DNA of 28,324 nt from B16-G9 sp964400655 (GTDB lineage: Bacteria; Bacteroidota; Bacteroidia; Bacteroidales; F082), in contig CAYNVN010000147.1 of NCBI GenBank assembly GCA_964400655.1, positions 1 to 28,324 of the forward strand. Reading direction: 5' to 3'. Below the pieces are notes generated by a model that made no database searches, was not told the DNA's origin, and saw only the letters and a list, made by a program, of their open reading frames with translations. Positions 8,173 to 15,621 of this stretch are shown one piece after another; the stretch's first letter is position 1, and every line of letters starts with the position of its first letter. The position numbers and the translations under genes were made by a program.

Positions 8173-9597
8173 ATGAAAAAATTAAACACATTATTGGTTT
8201 CGGTTTTGTTGCTGGTATTTTTTATGGGAAATAAATATTCGGCAGCACAAGATACATTTTACCGGGTTTATGACGGTGGTGGTAATGATGTGGGAGCTTA
8301 TGTTTCGGTTACTCCGGATGGAGGTTATATCATTACCGGAAAAACAACCTCATTTGGAAGTGGCGATTTTGATGTTTGGCTCATTCGTACAGATGCCGAA
8401 GGTAACGCTTTGTGGAAAAAATCGTATGGGGGAATGGCCGATGATGAGGGCAATTGCGTACAGCCAACATCCGACGGCGGCTTTATTGTTGCAGCAAACT
8501 CGGTAAATCCGGGTCATTACAATCAGGGCTGGGTTTTTAAAACCGATGCGGAGGGAAGTGTTGTTTGGGAATATAAGTTCGGCGGTAACGTTGCCGGTGA
8601 TGAAGCTGCTTTTGTGCTGCCTGTGGAAGACGGTTACCTTGTTTCGGGAACCAATAACATGCGATCGCTGGTAATAAAATTTGATAACAGCGGCAATGTG
8701 ATTTGGAGTCAGCAATATTTTCCCAACAACGGTAATACGGCAACCGGAATTTGTCCTTTGGGCGATCAGGGATATGCCGTGAGCGGTACTTTTGAATTTC
8801 CGGTAGGGGGCGGCGTTTGGTTTCCCGACCTGTTTTATATAAAAAACGATGGCGAGATAATCACGCAACTAACATGGACAAATTATCCCGGGGGGATTGT
8901 AAATTTTGTTTCTCCGCGTAACGACGGAGGTGTAATAATGGGTGGCTACTGGAACGGCGCACCTTCGCTGATAAACATGTTGGGATCGGGAAACTATGGC
9001 TGGGAATATGGTTTTCCGCTTTCCGGTTCAACAGGTGCCATCGTAGGTACCGTTCAGTTTAATGACGATAATTTTATAGCTGCGGGCGACTGGTTTTCAG
9101 CAGCAATGGTTGGTTTAAACGATTCGGGTGAACAACAATGGGCTAAATACGGCAGGCTGGATGGCGACAATATCTACTTTGCAGGCATACAAAAAATTGA
9201 TGAAAACAGTGTGATTCTTACGGGCTACCGTAACGAAGGCAATGTTGACCATGATGTGATTCTTGTTAAATCAACCAAAGAGGGCAGCCTCGAAAGTGTT
9301 GATAATAAACAAGAAGTTAAAAAAGGTACGTTAATGCAAAATGCCCCAAACCCGTTTACCGGAAGTACATCCTTTAACTTTGTTTTACAGGACAAAAGTT
9401 TTGCCGAACTAATGATAACCGATATTTCGGGCCGGTATGTAAAAACAATTGTTTCCGGTTATCTTTTAAAAGGAGAACACAGTTTTACCTGGGATGGTAA
9501 AAACAGTGCAGGTGAGTTATGTGCTTCGGGCACCTATTTTGCCACCCTGAAACTTAATTCCGGTTTTATGCAAACGGTGAAAATCGTTAAAAGATAG
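8173..9597 (+). CDS. Secreted propeller-like repeat protein with T9SS C-terminal domain
   Basis: 474 aa with an N-terminal signal peptide (about 1-25, ending SAAQ). The body has seven imperfect repeats of about 45-50 residues. They carry a DGGYI(I/V)TG-type strand followed by a W or V strand and a K(T/S/F)DxxGxxxW pattern (for example PDGGYIITG, SDGGFIVAA, EDGYLVSG, NDGGVIMGG). This looks like a beta-propeller of about seven blades, a common design of Bacteroidota surface proteins; ligand unknown. The last ~85 residues (from NAPNPF near 390) are a FlgD-like/type IX secretion sorting domain (SGRYVKTI, GTYFATLKL, TVKIVKR), so the product probably crosses the outer membrane and is released or anchored on the surface. 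It stands alone with its own promoter. It is not a recognised enzyme. Confidence 0.85.
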   Translation: MKKLNTLLVSVLLLVFFMGNKYSAAQDTFYRVYDGGGNDVGAYVSVTPDGGYIITGKTTSFGSGDFDVWLIRTDAEGNALWKKSYGGMADDEGNCVQPTSDGGFIVAANSVNPGHYNQGWVFKTDAEGSVVWEYKFGGNVAGDEAAFVLPVEDGYLVSGTNNMRSLVIKFDNSGNVIWSQQYFPNNGNTATGICPLGDQGYAVSGTFEFPVGGGVWFPDLFYIKNDGEIITQLTWTNYPGGIVNFVSPRNDGGVIMGGYWNGAPSLINMLGSGNYGWEYGFPLSGSTGAIVGTVQFNDDNFIAAGDWFSAAMVGLNDSGEQQWAKYGRLDGDNIYFAGIQKIDENSVILTGYRNEGNVDHDVILVKSTKEGSLESVDNKQEVKKGTLMQNAPNPFTGSTSFNFVLQDKSFAELMITDISGRYVKTIVSGYLLKGEHSFTWDGKNSAGELCASGTYFATLKLNSGFMQTVKIVKR

Positions 9598-9668
9598 AGG
9601 AGAATTGTTTGTGTAAAATTTGTTGTTTAAAGTTAACGGCTTGAGAATATAAACATTCTAAGTAGAAG

Positions 9669-9795
9669 ACTGTTCAAAAAGTAAAAGAACGTGTCATTCT
9701 GAGCGAAGTCGAAGAATGCATCACACTTCGACTTCGCTCAGTGTGACAACCCCACATAGGCTGACAATATAACTAAAAATTACTTTTTGAACAGT
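9669..9795. repeat. MITE-like palindromic element
   Basis: A 127-bp element bounded by perfect 16-bp terminal inverted repeats (ACTGTTCAAAAAGTAA at 9669-9684 and its complement at 9780-9795). Inside is a second inverted pair of 22 nt with two mismatches (9693-9714 and 9726-9747), with the core CTGAGCGAAGTCGAAG. It has no coding capacity. No convincing target-site duplication was seen. It lies in the 268-bp gap between two convergent genes and could fold into a long hairpin that ends transcription from both sides. Confidence 0.8.
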
Positions 9796-9865
9796 AGCTT
9801 TAATATTTTGCTGTTATAATCAACAAGTTACCTTTAAACAGCTTCAACGTGTTAAGTCCGGAGGA

Positions 9866-10480
9866 CTATCGATTTTCCGGATTTTCTTTTTTGTAACCTT
9901 TTAAATGTATTACAAAACCGATGTCATCACTTACAATCACCGCTTCCTCACTTTTTGCCTCCTGTTTCGAGTAGATGGTTATGTTCCAGTTAATACGGTT
10001 TATTTTAAACGAATCGGAAACCGCAGTAAACTGTTGCTGATCGTAAACAATTTTGCTTTCAAAATCAATACAGTTAACCAGTCCTCTAATCCAAAGGTCG
10101 CCGGCAATTAAAACCTTGTTTTTTTCAGCGGGTATTGTATAATCGATGTTGAAATCCGCCACAGGGTAATGTTCCACATCAAAAAAGAACTCCGAACGCA
10201 ATGTGTTTTCAAGGGTATGTCGCATCAGCGGATAATCGATATCAAGGTCTTTAATACTATCCATTTTCAGTTTAAAGTTTCCTGAAACAATTTCGCCGTC
10301 AGCAATTTTAATGATGCCCGATTGTAAAGGAACCGTTCCGTGATGGCTGTCGCAATTCCATGCCACATAGCTTTCCGTGGTATCCATAATAAAAACCAGT
10401 GTATCGGCCTGCTGTGCCTTCCCGCTGATAAAGAAAAGGATTAATATGGAAGTGGCAATATGTTTTATATAGAGGCTCAT
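9866..10480 (-). CDS. YceI-like periplasmic domain protein
   Basis: 204 aa with a signal peptide (about 1-22, ending SGKAQQ) and one YceI-like domain (30-200). YceI proteins are small periplasmic lipocalin-like barrels; characterised relatives bind isoprenoid chains such as quinone-like lipids. Family features seen: V-A-W strand at the start (SYVAWNCDSHHGTV), the G-x-I/G-N-F-K-L segment (IVSGNFKLKMDSI), LRSEFFFDVEHYP (matching the usual SxxFFDV..YP) and the closing GFVIHLKG strand. It is the last gene of the seven-gene minus-strand run, 15 bp after the pentapeptide gene. A role in lipid or quinone binding for the neighbouring electron-transfer proteins is possible but not shown. Confidence 0.82.
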   Translation of the reverse strand: MSLYIKHIATSILILFFISGKAQQADTLVFIMDTTESYVAWNCDSHHGTVPLQSGIIKIADGEIVSGNFKLKMDSIKDLDIDYPLMRHTLENTLRSEFFFDVEHYPVADFNIDYTIPAEKNKVLIAGDLWIRGLVNCIDFESKIVYDQQQFTAVSDSFKINRINWNITIYSKQEAKSEEAVIVSDDIGFVIHLKGYKKENPENR

Positions 10481-10495
10481 AAAAACCCGTTCTTA

Positions 10496-11437
10496 TTATT
10501 TTCGTTTAAGCACATTTCCCGAAGCTTTACCTTCAACCAGCATTTCTTTAATTTCATCCGGTATATTAATCGCTCCGTTAAAGTTTGTTTCCCCCAAATG
10601 GGCACCGTAAAAGTAGGTTCCCTTAAGATCGGCTCCCGAGAAATCGGCGTTATGCAGTCGTGCCCCTTGAAAATTAGCATCTTTTAAAAGGGTATTTTTA
10701 AAACTGGTGCCGTCAAGCCCGCCTCCGGAGAAATCGGCAAAACTGCAGTTGCTGTTTTCAAAATCGGAGTTTGTCATTACGGCCCGTATCAGCCGCACAT
10801 TAACAAACAGGCAACGGGTAAGGTCGGCATCGGTAAATTCCGCATCTTTCATCAGGGCATTGGTAAGGTCGCTGTTTCTTAATATAGCGTGATGGCCTTC
10901 CATGCCAAACATATTGGCTCCTCTGAAACTGCAGTTTTCGAGATTGGCAAAATTGACATGGTCGTGGAACAAACGCGCCTGATCGAAGTTTGAATTTGAC
11001 AGATTACAATGGTCAAAGTCGGTCCACCTGATATCGGCTACCCTGAAATCGCTGTTGCTGAAATCGGAATGGCTGCATTTGGCGGAACGCATTCTTGCAC
11101 CTCTGAAATCACCCTCTTTAACCGAAACATTGGGCCAGTAAACATTATCGAGGTTATCGTTGCGGAAATCATCTCTGTCCTGTGGTACCGGAATAAATCC
11201 CTTTAAACGCTTTTCGCCGCTTTTTAAGGTGGTTTCCTCATTGGTTATCCTGTTAATTTCCTCATCGCTAAGGTAGTTGGCCAATTTAAGGTACGAGTTA
11301 CGGTCGGGTGTTTTTGGTATCAGGCTGTTCCGGTTAGCCGTATGGTCGCCATCTTTTAGGTTGACATTGCATCCCGAAAAAAAGATACCCAAAATAATAA
11401 CGGGTAATATTAGCAGTAATTTATTAAAGGTTTTCAT
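10496..11437 (-). CDS. Pentapeptide-repeat lipoprotein
   Basis: 313 aa. Residues 1-23 form a lipoprotein signal ending FFSGC, with Cys23 the lipidation site. A spacer (25-105) precedes about 36 pentapeptide repeats (108-290) of the A(D/N)(L/F)xx type (for example NADFSGADLKG, DANFQGARLHNA). These fold as a right-handed quadrilateral beta-helix. Similar repeat proteins have scaffold or DNA-mimic roles, but with a periplasmic lipoprotein DNA mimicry is unlikely. The gene starts 16 bp after nosY-like and ends 15 bp before the YceI gene. NosD, the normal periplasmic partner of NosFY, is also a beta-helix, and no nosD is present; this protein may occupy that place (inference). Confidence 0.88.
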   Translation of the reverse strand: MKTFNKLLLILPVIILGIFFSGCNVNLKDGDHTANRNSLIPKTPDRNSYLKLANYLSDEEINRITNEETTLKSGEKRLKGFIPVPQDRDDFRNDNLDNVYWPNVSVKEGDFRGARMRSAKCSHSDFSNSDFRVADIRWTDFDHCNLSNSNFDQARLFHDHVNFANLENCSFRGANMFGMEGHHAILRNSDLTNALMKDAEFTDADLTRCLFVNVRLIRAVMTNSDFENSNCSFADFSGGGLDGTSFKNTLLKDANFQGARLHNADFSGADLKGTYFYGAHLGETNFNGAINIPDEIKEMLVEGKASGNVLKRK

Positions 11438-11453
11438 AAGCGGAGTGTAGAGG

Positions 11454-12287
11454 TTAAATTACATCTTTACTTTTAAACCGTCGAACGCCGAAAAAAGCAA
11501 AAAGATAACCCAGCAGGGCAGGGTAGAGGACAGCAAAAACAATAAAGGTAGTGCGACTTACGGTATCAAGAATATAGTAGGCGGCAGGCCCCATGGTGGT
11601 TAATTTGGGGTCGAATAAAACCAGTACGCCCACCCTGAATACCTGCAAAGGATTTAGCATACCGATACCGATAACCACGTCGGGATTAATTCTTAGCTTT
11701 AACATTAAACCCATCAGCAGTAAATCCAAAAAAGCAACCAGTACAAGCCATATGATAAAGGCCGAACTAACGGCAAACTCCTGCGAACGGGTAAAAACGG
11801 AAATAAACATTCCGATGCCCAAAAAGCAAAACACCATGGAAGCCAGCAACGCACTGTAAAGCCAGAAAAATTCCCACGGTATATCAAGGTCGATGATGGC
11901 ACCCCATATAATGGAAAGCACCAGCGAAAAAAGCAATGGAATGTATATCACAATAAACTTTGCCAAAAACTTTCCCCAGTAAAAACTGCTGAACGAAACC
12001 GGTAACGAAAGCATGTATTCCATTACATTGTTTTCTTTATCGCCCACAATGGAACGTACAACCGTTATTAGTACGTAAATGGGAATAATAACCATACAAA
12101 CCTGCATAAAGGTTACCAGCAAACGGCCCAGTCCCACAAAACCGATGATTTGCGATTCGGTAATGCCCGACATAAACATGTAGGCTACAAATCCGCCAAA
12201 CAGTAAGCTGTATATCCAAAACCCTTTGGTTCTGATGCTTTGGTTAAGATCAAGTTTTAATATCGATAAAAATCCTTTTTGTGTCAT
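11454..12287 (-). CDS. nosY: NosY-like ABC transporter permease
   Basis: 277 aa with six predicted membrane helices, starting with the cytoplasmic segment MTQKGFLSILKLDLNQSIRTKG. It resembles NosY, the permease of the NosDFY complex, in length and in motifs such as DKENNVMEYMLSLPVS (coupling region near 70-85), LNPLQVFRVGVLVLFDP (about 213-230) and GPAAYYI. In denitrifiers NosFY with NosD supply material for nitrous-oxide-reductase copper-sulfur centre assembly, with NosL as copper donor. Here the ATPase and NosL genes lie immediately upstream on the same strand. A generic ABC-2 permease for another substrate is the alternative; the NosL and NosF-like neighbours favour NosY. Confidence 0.82.
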   Translation of the reverse strand: MTQKGFLSILKLDLNQSIRTKGFWIYSLLFGGFVAYMFMSGITESQIIGFVGLGRLLVTFMQVCMVIIPIYVLITVVRSIVGDKENNVMEYMLSLPVSFSSFYWGKFLAKFIVIYIPLLFSLVLSIIWGAIIDLDIPWEFFWLYSALLASMVFCFLGIGMFISVFTRSQEFAVSSAFIIWLVLVAFLDLLLMGLMLKLRINPDVVIGIGMLNPLQVFRVGVLVLFDPKLTTMGPAAYYILDTVSRTTFIVFAVLYPALLGYLFAFFGVRRFKSKDVI

Positions 12288-12341
12288 ATAGATATCTTCT
12301 TTTTATAAAGCGCCTTTCCCTTCTTATTCAGAAATCGCCTG

Positions 12342-12833
12342 TTAATGCTTCATTTTTCCTTTTCCCATCATCTTATGCTCTTTTAAAAAGCTTTCGCGCA
12401 TGGTTTTACCTTCACCTATTCTTTTAAGGGTTTGTTGGTAGGTAAAGGCAGAGTCGTTGGGGTTTTTAACGGCACTGTATCCGTAACCCATGGGGGTGTG
12501 GTCTCCAAAACGATACCATGCTTTTGTTGCATCAAGCCATGCTCCTTTATGGTCGGCATCGCCTACCCAAATTTGTACTTTTCCCTCTCCGGTGAATTTT
12601 TTCCAGTTTTCGCCGGCCATGTATTCGTGCAAACAACCTATATCGTCAAACCACAAAACCTCACCGTGGCTGTTGATGGCTTGTACCGCCCAGGGTTGTT
12701 CGGCAATACCCATTAAACACTGGGCACAGATATCTCTGTCGTAATTTACTTCTCTCGGGCTGTAATCAACTTCGTGATTGCAGGCTGTTGTAAAGAGTGC
12801 AAACAGTGTGAATAAAAGAATTATTTTTTTCAT
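12342..12833 (-). CDS. nosL: NosL-like copper chaperone lipoprotein
   Basis: 163 aa. Lipobox FTTAC makes Cys18 the lipidated residue, so the protein sits on a membrane facing the periplasm. The NosL signature CxxCxM is intact (C36, C39, M41 in DICAQCLMGI), followed by WAVQ, WFDDIGCLHEYM (extra C67 and M72) and TPMGYGY. NosL binds Cu(I) and passes it to the NosD/NosZ apparatus in nitrous oxide reducers. The C-terminus ends in a His/Met-rich tail (HKMMGKGKMKH), a plausible additional copper site. The gene lies between the NosF-like ATPase (19 bp) and the NosY-like permease (54 bp). The family call is strong; the copper client in this organism is unknown because nosZ is absent from the window. 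Confidence 0.9.
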   Translation of the reverse strand: MKKIILLFTLFALFTTACNHEVDYSPREVNYDRDICAQCLMGIAEQPWAVQAINSHGEVLWFDDIGCLHEYMAGENWKKFTGEGKVQIWVGDADHKGAWLDATKAWYRFGDHTPMGYGYSAVKNPNDSAFTYQQTLKRIGEGKTMRESFLKEHKMMGKGKMKH

Positions 12834-12852
12834 AATGATGTTTTTTATTTTA

Positions 12853-13527
12853 TCAATTTAATTTTTCGTCCAAAACAATTTTTCCGAAATCCATTTCCAC
12901 CACCCGATTAACCAATCCTTTAATCTCTGCCATACGGTGACTGCTCAAAACAAGTAATGCTTCTTTGTTGTAGGCCGCCAGATAGTCGAAAAATATCTCT
13001 CTGGCAGCGGGGTCGAGGTTTGCCGAAGGTTCATCCATCAGCAAAATTTTGGGTTCCCTGCCCAAAGCGAACGAAACCAGTAATTTCTGTTTCATTCCAC
13101 CCGAAAGTGCCACAAAAGGCTTTGAGAAGCTCTCTTCAAGGTTCAAACCCAGCGCTTTGGAAATATCCATAAATTTTTCCACGGGAACATTGCTGATGTT
13201 TGAAAAGAAATGCAACATCTCTTTTACGGTTATCTTAAGCGGCGGAGGTATTTGCGGTACAAAACCGATCTCTTTTAAAATTTCCACCCGCTGCTTTCGC
13301 GGATCTCTGGAAAGTACGTTCAGGCTGCCGTCGTAAACATACTGACCGAGAATACAGCGTATCAGCGTTGTTTTGCCGGCTCCGTTTTGTCCTATAAGCG
13401 CAATGCGCTCACCGGCAGCCCATTCAATATCCAGTCCTTTTAAAACTTCTGTTTTTTTAAAAGATTTGGATAATCCTTCCGCCCTAATCAATTTTTCAGC
13501 CGCTAATGTATTATTTGTTACTGTCAT
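12853..13527 (-). CDS. nosF: NosF-like ABC transporter ATPase
   Basis: 224-aa ATP-binding subunit with all ABC motifs: Walker A GQNGAGKT (46-53), signature LSGGMKQK (141-148), Walker B ILLMDEP (161-167), D-loop SANLD and switch H197 (SSHR). It would energise the NosY-like permease encoded two genes downstream. Its ATG overlaps the TGA of the upstream polyferredoxin gene (ATGA), indicating translational coupling with the electron-transfer genes. ABC ATPases look alike, so the NosF assignment rests on the NosL and NosY neighbours rather than on the sequence alone. Confidence 0.85.
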   Translation of the reverse strand: MTVTNNTLAAEKLIRAEGLSKSFKKTEVLKGLDIEWAAGERIALIGQNGAGKTTLIRCILGQYVYDGSLNVLSRDPRKQRVEILKEIGFVPQIPPPLKITVKEMLHFFSNISNVPVEKFMDISKALGLNLEESFSKPFVALSGGMKQKLLVSFALGREPKILLMDEPSANLDPAAREIFFDYLAAYNKEALLVLSSHRMAEIKGLVNRVVEMDFGKIVLDEKLN

Positions 13528-14456
13528 GTTATTTTATCTATTCCTTTAATTGAAAATTTTAATGCGTCACCCGGACAAACATCCACGCACAATCCGCATC
13601 GTGTACAATCGGAGCCGGTGGTATGGGTGTGGTCGGTGGCAGCACCTCTTTTAACGAACCACAATTCATGGGGAACCAGGCAAACCTGTTGACAATCGAG
13701 ACAGTGTGCGCATTTATCCAGATCAAATTTTATGGTTACGGGGGTTACGTGTCCAATCATGCTGTATGTGGCACCAATGGGACAAACATACCGGCACCAG
13801 AACCGCTTACTGTAAACAATTTCAAAGGTTATTAATATCAATATCCAAAGCAGGATAAGCCCGGGGCCGTAAATAATGGCTCTGGACAAAATGCCGACCG
13901 GGTTGATATCTTCAAATACAAGCTCTTTTGTAAAGATTGCCAATAATACAAATCCAATCCAAAATATCCAGCGTAACGAGATGTTAAAGGTGTGCTCTTT
14001 TATTTTTTTCTTTTTAACCAGGTAGTTATGAAGCTTTTCGCTCCATTCGGCTAAAAAATGATAGGGGCATATCCATGAACAAAAACTGCGTCCACCCATC
14101 AGCGCATAAAAAATAATGATGGTTAGTATCCCGATTACATAGTTCATGGTAAGCAACTGCCAGTGTCCGGTTAAAAACGAAATGGCCAGTTCCTGCGCCG
14201 TATTAAAGGGGTCCATCAGGTAAAAACCCAAAAGTCTCGATCCGCTTAGCGATCCTTCCAAAATGGAAAGGTCAAAAAAGAATGAAAGGAAGAAGAGGGT
14301 ATTGATACCAATAAGTACTCCCCAGCGGCGGGTGCGCCATTTATGCTTGTTTTTGTGGTTTGCACGCCATTCTTTTAAACTTAAACCCTCTTTAACATGC
14401 GGAAGTTCCTCTTTGTTTTTAGGGGGTAGCGGTGATTTATTTTTATTACCAAACAT
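13524..14456 (-). CDS. NapH/NosH-type membrane polyferredoxin
   Basis: 310 aa. A hydrophilic N-terminus (1-44) is followed by four membrane helices with the two CxxxCP motifs of the NapH/NosR family (C126-x3-C130-P and C221-x3-C225-P). The C-terminal domain holds two [4Fe-4S] ferredoxin motifs (C249/C252/C255/C259 and C284/C287/C290/C294). NapH oxidises menaquinol and, with NapG, passes electrons to a periplasmic reductase. In epsilonproteobacteria the nos clusters carry homologues called NosG and NosH. The gene lies 5 bp after the NapG-type gene and overlaps the ATPase start. NosH is the likelier name given the nosFLY neighbours, but NapH cannot be excluded because neither napA nor nosZ is visible. 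Confidence 0.88.
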   Translation of the reverse strand: MFGNKNKSPLPPKNKEELPHVKEGLSLKEWRANHKNKHKWRTRRWGVLIGINTLFFLSFFFDLSILEGSLSGSRLLGFYLMDPFNTAQELAISFLTGHWQLLTMNYVIGILTIIIFYALMGGRSFCSWICPYHFLAEWSEKLHNYLVKKKKIKEHTFNISLRWIFWIGFVLLAIFTKELVFEDINPVGILSRAIIYGPGLILLWILILITFEIVYSKRFWCRYVCPIGATYSMIGHVTPVTIKFDLDKCAHCLDCQQVCLVPHELWFVKRGAATDHTHTTGSDCTRCGLCVDVCPGDALKFSIKGIDKIT

Positions 14457-14461
14457 AGCGG

Positions 14462-15274
14462 CTACGATTTAACGGGTTCAACAATAATAGCAGGCTCTTC
14501 CGTAGGACAAACCATCACACATACTCCACAGCCGGTACAGCCGTCAAGCACTTTAGGAACAAGCATTCCGCCTGTTGAAGACATCACTATGGCTGTTTCG
14601 CCAATGGGGCATTCCTTAACGCAGAGGTTACAAATTTTTTCGTTGTAAACCTTATCGGCAACGGGTGTGGCTTTGGCATCACCCGTATAGGGCGAACGGT
14701 TCACACCTTTAAAGTCTTTCCCTCTCGGGGTGCCTTTAAAACCTTTGCCTTTAAAAGCCAGACACAGATCGGGTTTCACTTGGGCCATACCCATTTTTAC
14801 AATGGCTTTCATCGCTTTAATCTGAACAGGGAAAGGATTGTAGTCGGGGTCCTGGCGATGGGTTTTGTCGTAAGCCTCTATGGCTCTTTCGCCCTCCTCT
14901 TTAAACTGTTTGAAATAGAGGACGGCCGTAGGACAGGTTTCGACACACTGCATGGAGTCGCACGAAAAATCGCAAGCCTGTTCGCGAACGTCAATGTATG
15001 GAGTGCCGTAAGCAAGCCCCTCCTTTATACCGGCCAGTTTGATGGCCTGAATGGGACAAATCTGAACACATAAACCACATTTAATACATCCGTAAATAAA
15101 CGTGGTTTCGTCCAACGCTCCGGGCGGCCGCAAAAATTTTTGATTGATTCGTGATTCGGCGGTTACCTTTTGAAGATAACTCACTCCGGCTCCAACAGCC
15201 GCCAGTGCTCCAACAGCAATGGCACCCGATTTTAAAAACTGTCGCCGGTTTAAATTGTGGTCATTCTTGTCCAT
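14462..15274 (-). CDS. NapG/NosG-type periplasmic 4Fe-4S ferredoxin (Tat substrate)
   Basis: 270 aa. A twin-arginine signal (NRRQFLKSG, R10-R11, then a hydrophobic stretch to about 34) sends the folded iron-sulfur protein to the periplasm. The mature part has Cys groups for four [4Fe-4S] clusters: C63/C66/C69/C73; C101/C105/C110/C114; C215/C218/C222 with further ligands; C246/C249/C252/C256. It is the soluble partner of the NapH-type membrane protein in a quinol-oxidising electron-transfer pair. It is the first gene of the seven-gene run and is preceded by a 347-bp non-coding stretch with two candidate promoters. The terminal electron acceptor is not encoded next to it. Confidence 0.88.
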   Translation of the reverse strand: MDKNDHNLNRRQFLKSGAIAVGALAAVGAGVSYLQKVTAESRINQKFLRPPGALDETTFIYGCIKCGLCVQICPIQAIKLAGIKEGLAYGTPYIDVREQACDFSCDSMQCVETCPTAVLYFKQFKEEGERAIEAYDKTHRQDPDYNPFPVQIKAMKAIVKMGMAQVKPDLCLAFKGKGFKGTPRGKDFKGVNRSPYTGDAKATPVADKVYNEKICNLCVKECPIGETAIVMSSTGGMLVPKVLDGCTGCGVCVMVCPTEEPAIIVEPVKS

Positions 15275-15306
15275 AGCAAAGCATTTTTAGAACGATTTAT
15301 ACCCTA

Positions 15307-15314
15307 CAAATTTA
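15307..15314 (-). promoter_or_regulatory. Candidate -7 box for the napG-type operon
   Basis: TAAATTTG on the minus strand is an exact TAnnTTTG match, about 33 nt before the ATG at 15274. No -33 TTG was found at the right distance. Confidence 0.5.
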
Positions 15315-15369
15315 ATTAAATATGTATTCTAATTTAATTTGTTTTCTCTTTTTCGTTGACGAAACCGAT

Positions 15370-15395
15370 AAATTACAATCTAAAGGTAGTATTTT
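15370..15395 (-). promoter_or_regulatory. Second candidate promoter upstream of the napG-type operon
   Basis: This 26-bp stretch matches the response-regulator promoter region (6985-7010) at 24 of 26 positions. One of the changes turns the -7 box from TACCTTTG into TACCTTTA, so it may be a weaker or decayed promoter. It would give a leader of about 100 nt. Confidence 0.35.
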
Positions 15396-15621
15396 ATGCT
15401 GATTTTGTATGCTTTTACTAAAATTACACATCGAAATATTTTTTGTTTATAAAACAAGGTCATTCTGTCATACTTTTAATTCAATAACTGTCAATATTAC
15501 AGCCTCTTAAATAAGTAAATTATTATACCGCTGGTTATCTGCTTATTCCGATTTGTTAAATATAATTGGTAAGTGTTTTGATTAGGGGGTATCAAATTAA
15601 AAAATAAAGGAGGAAATAAAT

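Larger units (their letters stand above)
15275..15621. other. Divergent intergenic region between the napG-type operon and clpB
   Basis: 347 bp of AT-rich sequence without a plausible gene. It holds the two minus-strand candidate promoters, a 15-bp perfect-arm palindrome TTGTTT-ATA-AAACAA at 15443-15457, and a strong ribosome binding site (AAAGGAGG, ending about 15613) for clpB. No exact TAnnTTTG was found for clpB and no FNR-type TTGAT-N4-ATCAA site was seen. Confidence 0.6.

Noticed and set aside
15275..15621. FNR-type operator upstream of the napG-type operon
   Set aside because: No TTGAT-N4-ATCAA sequence or close variant was found on either strand.
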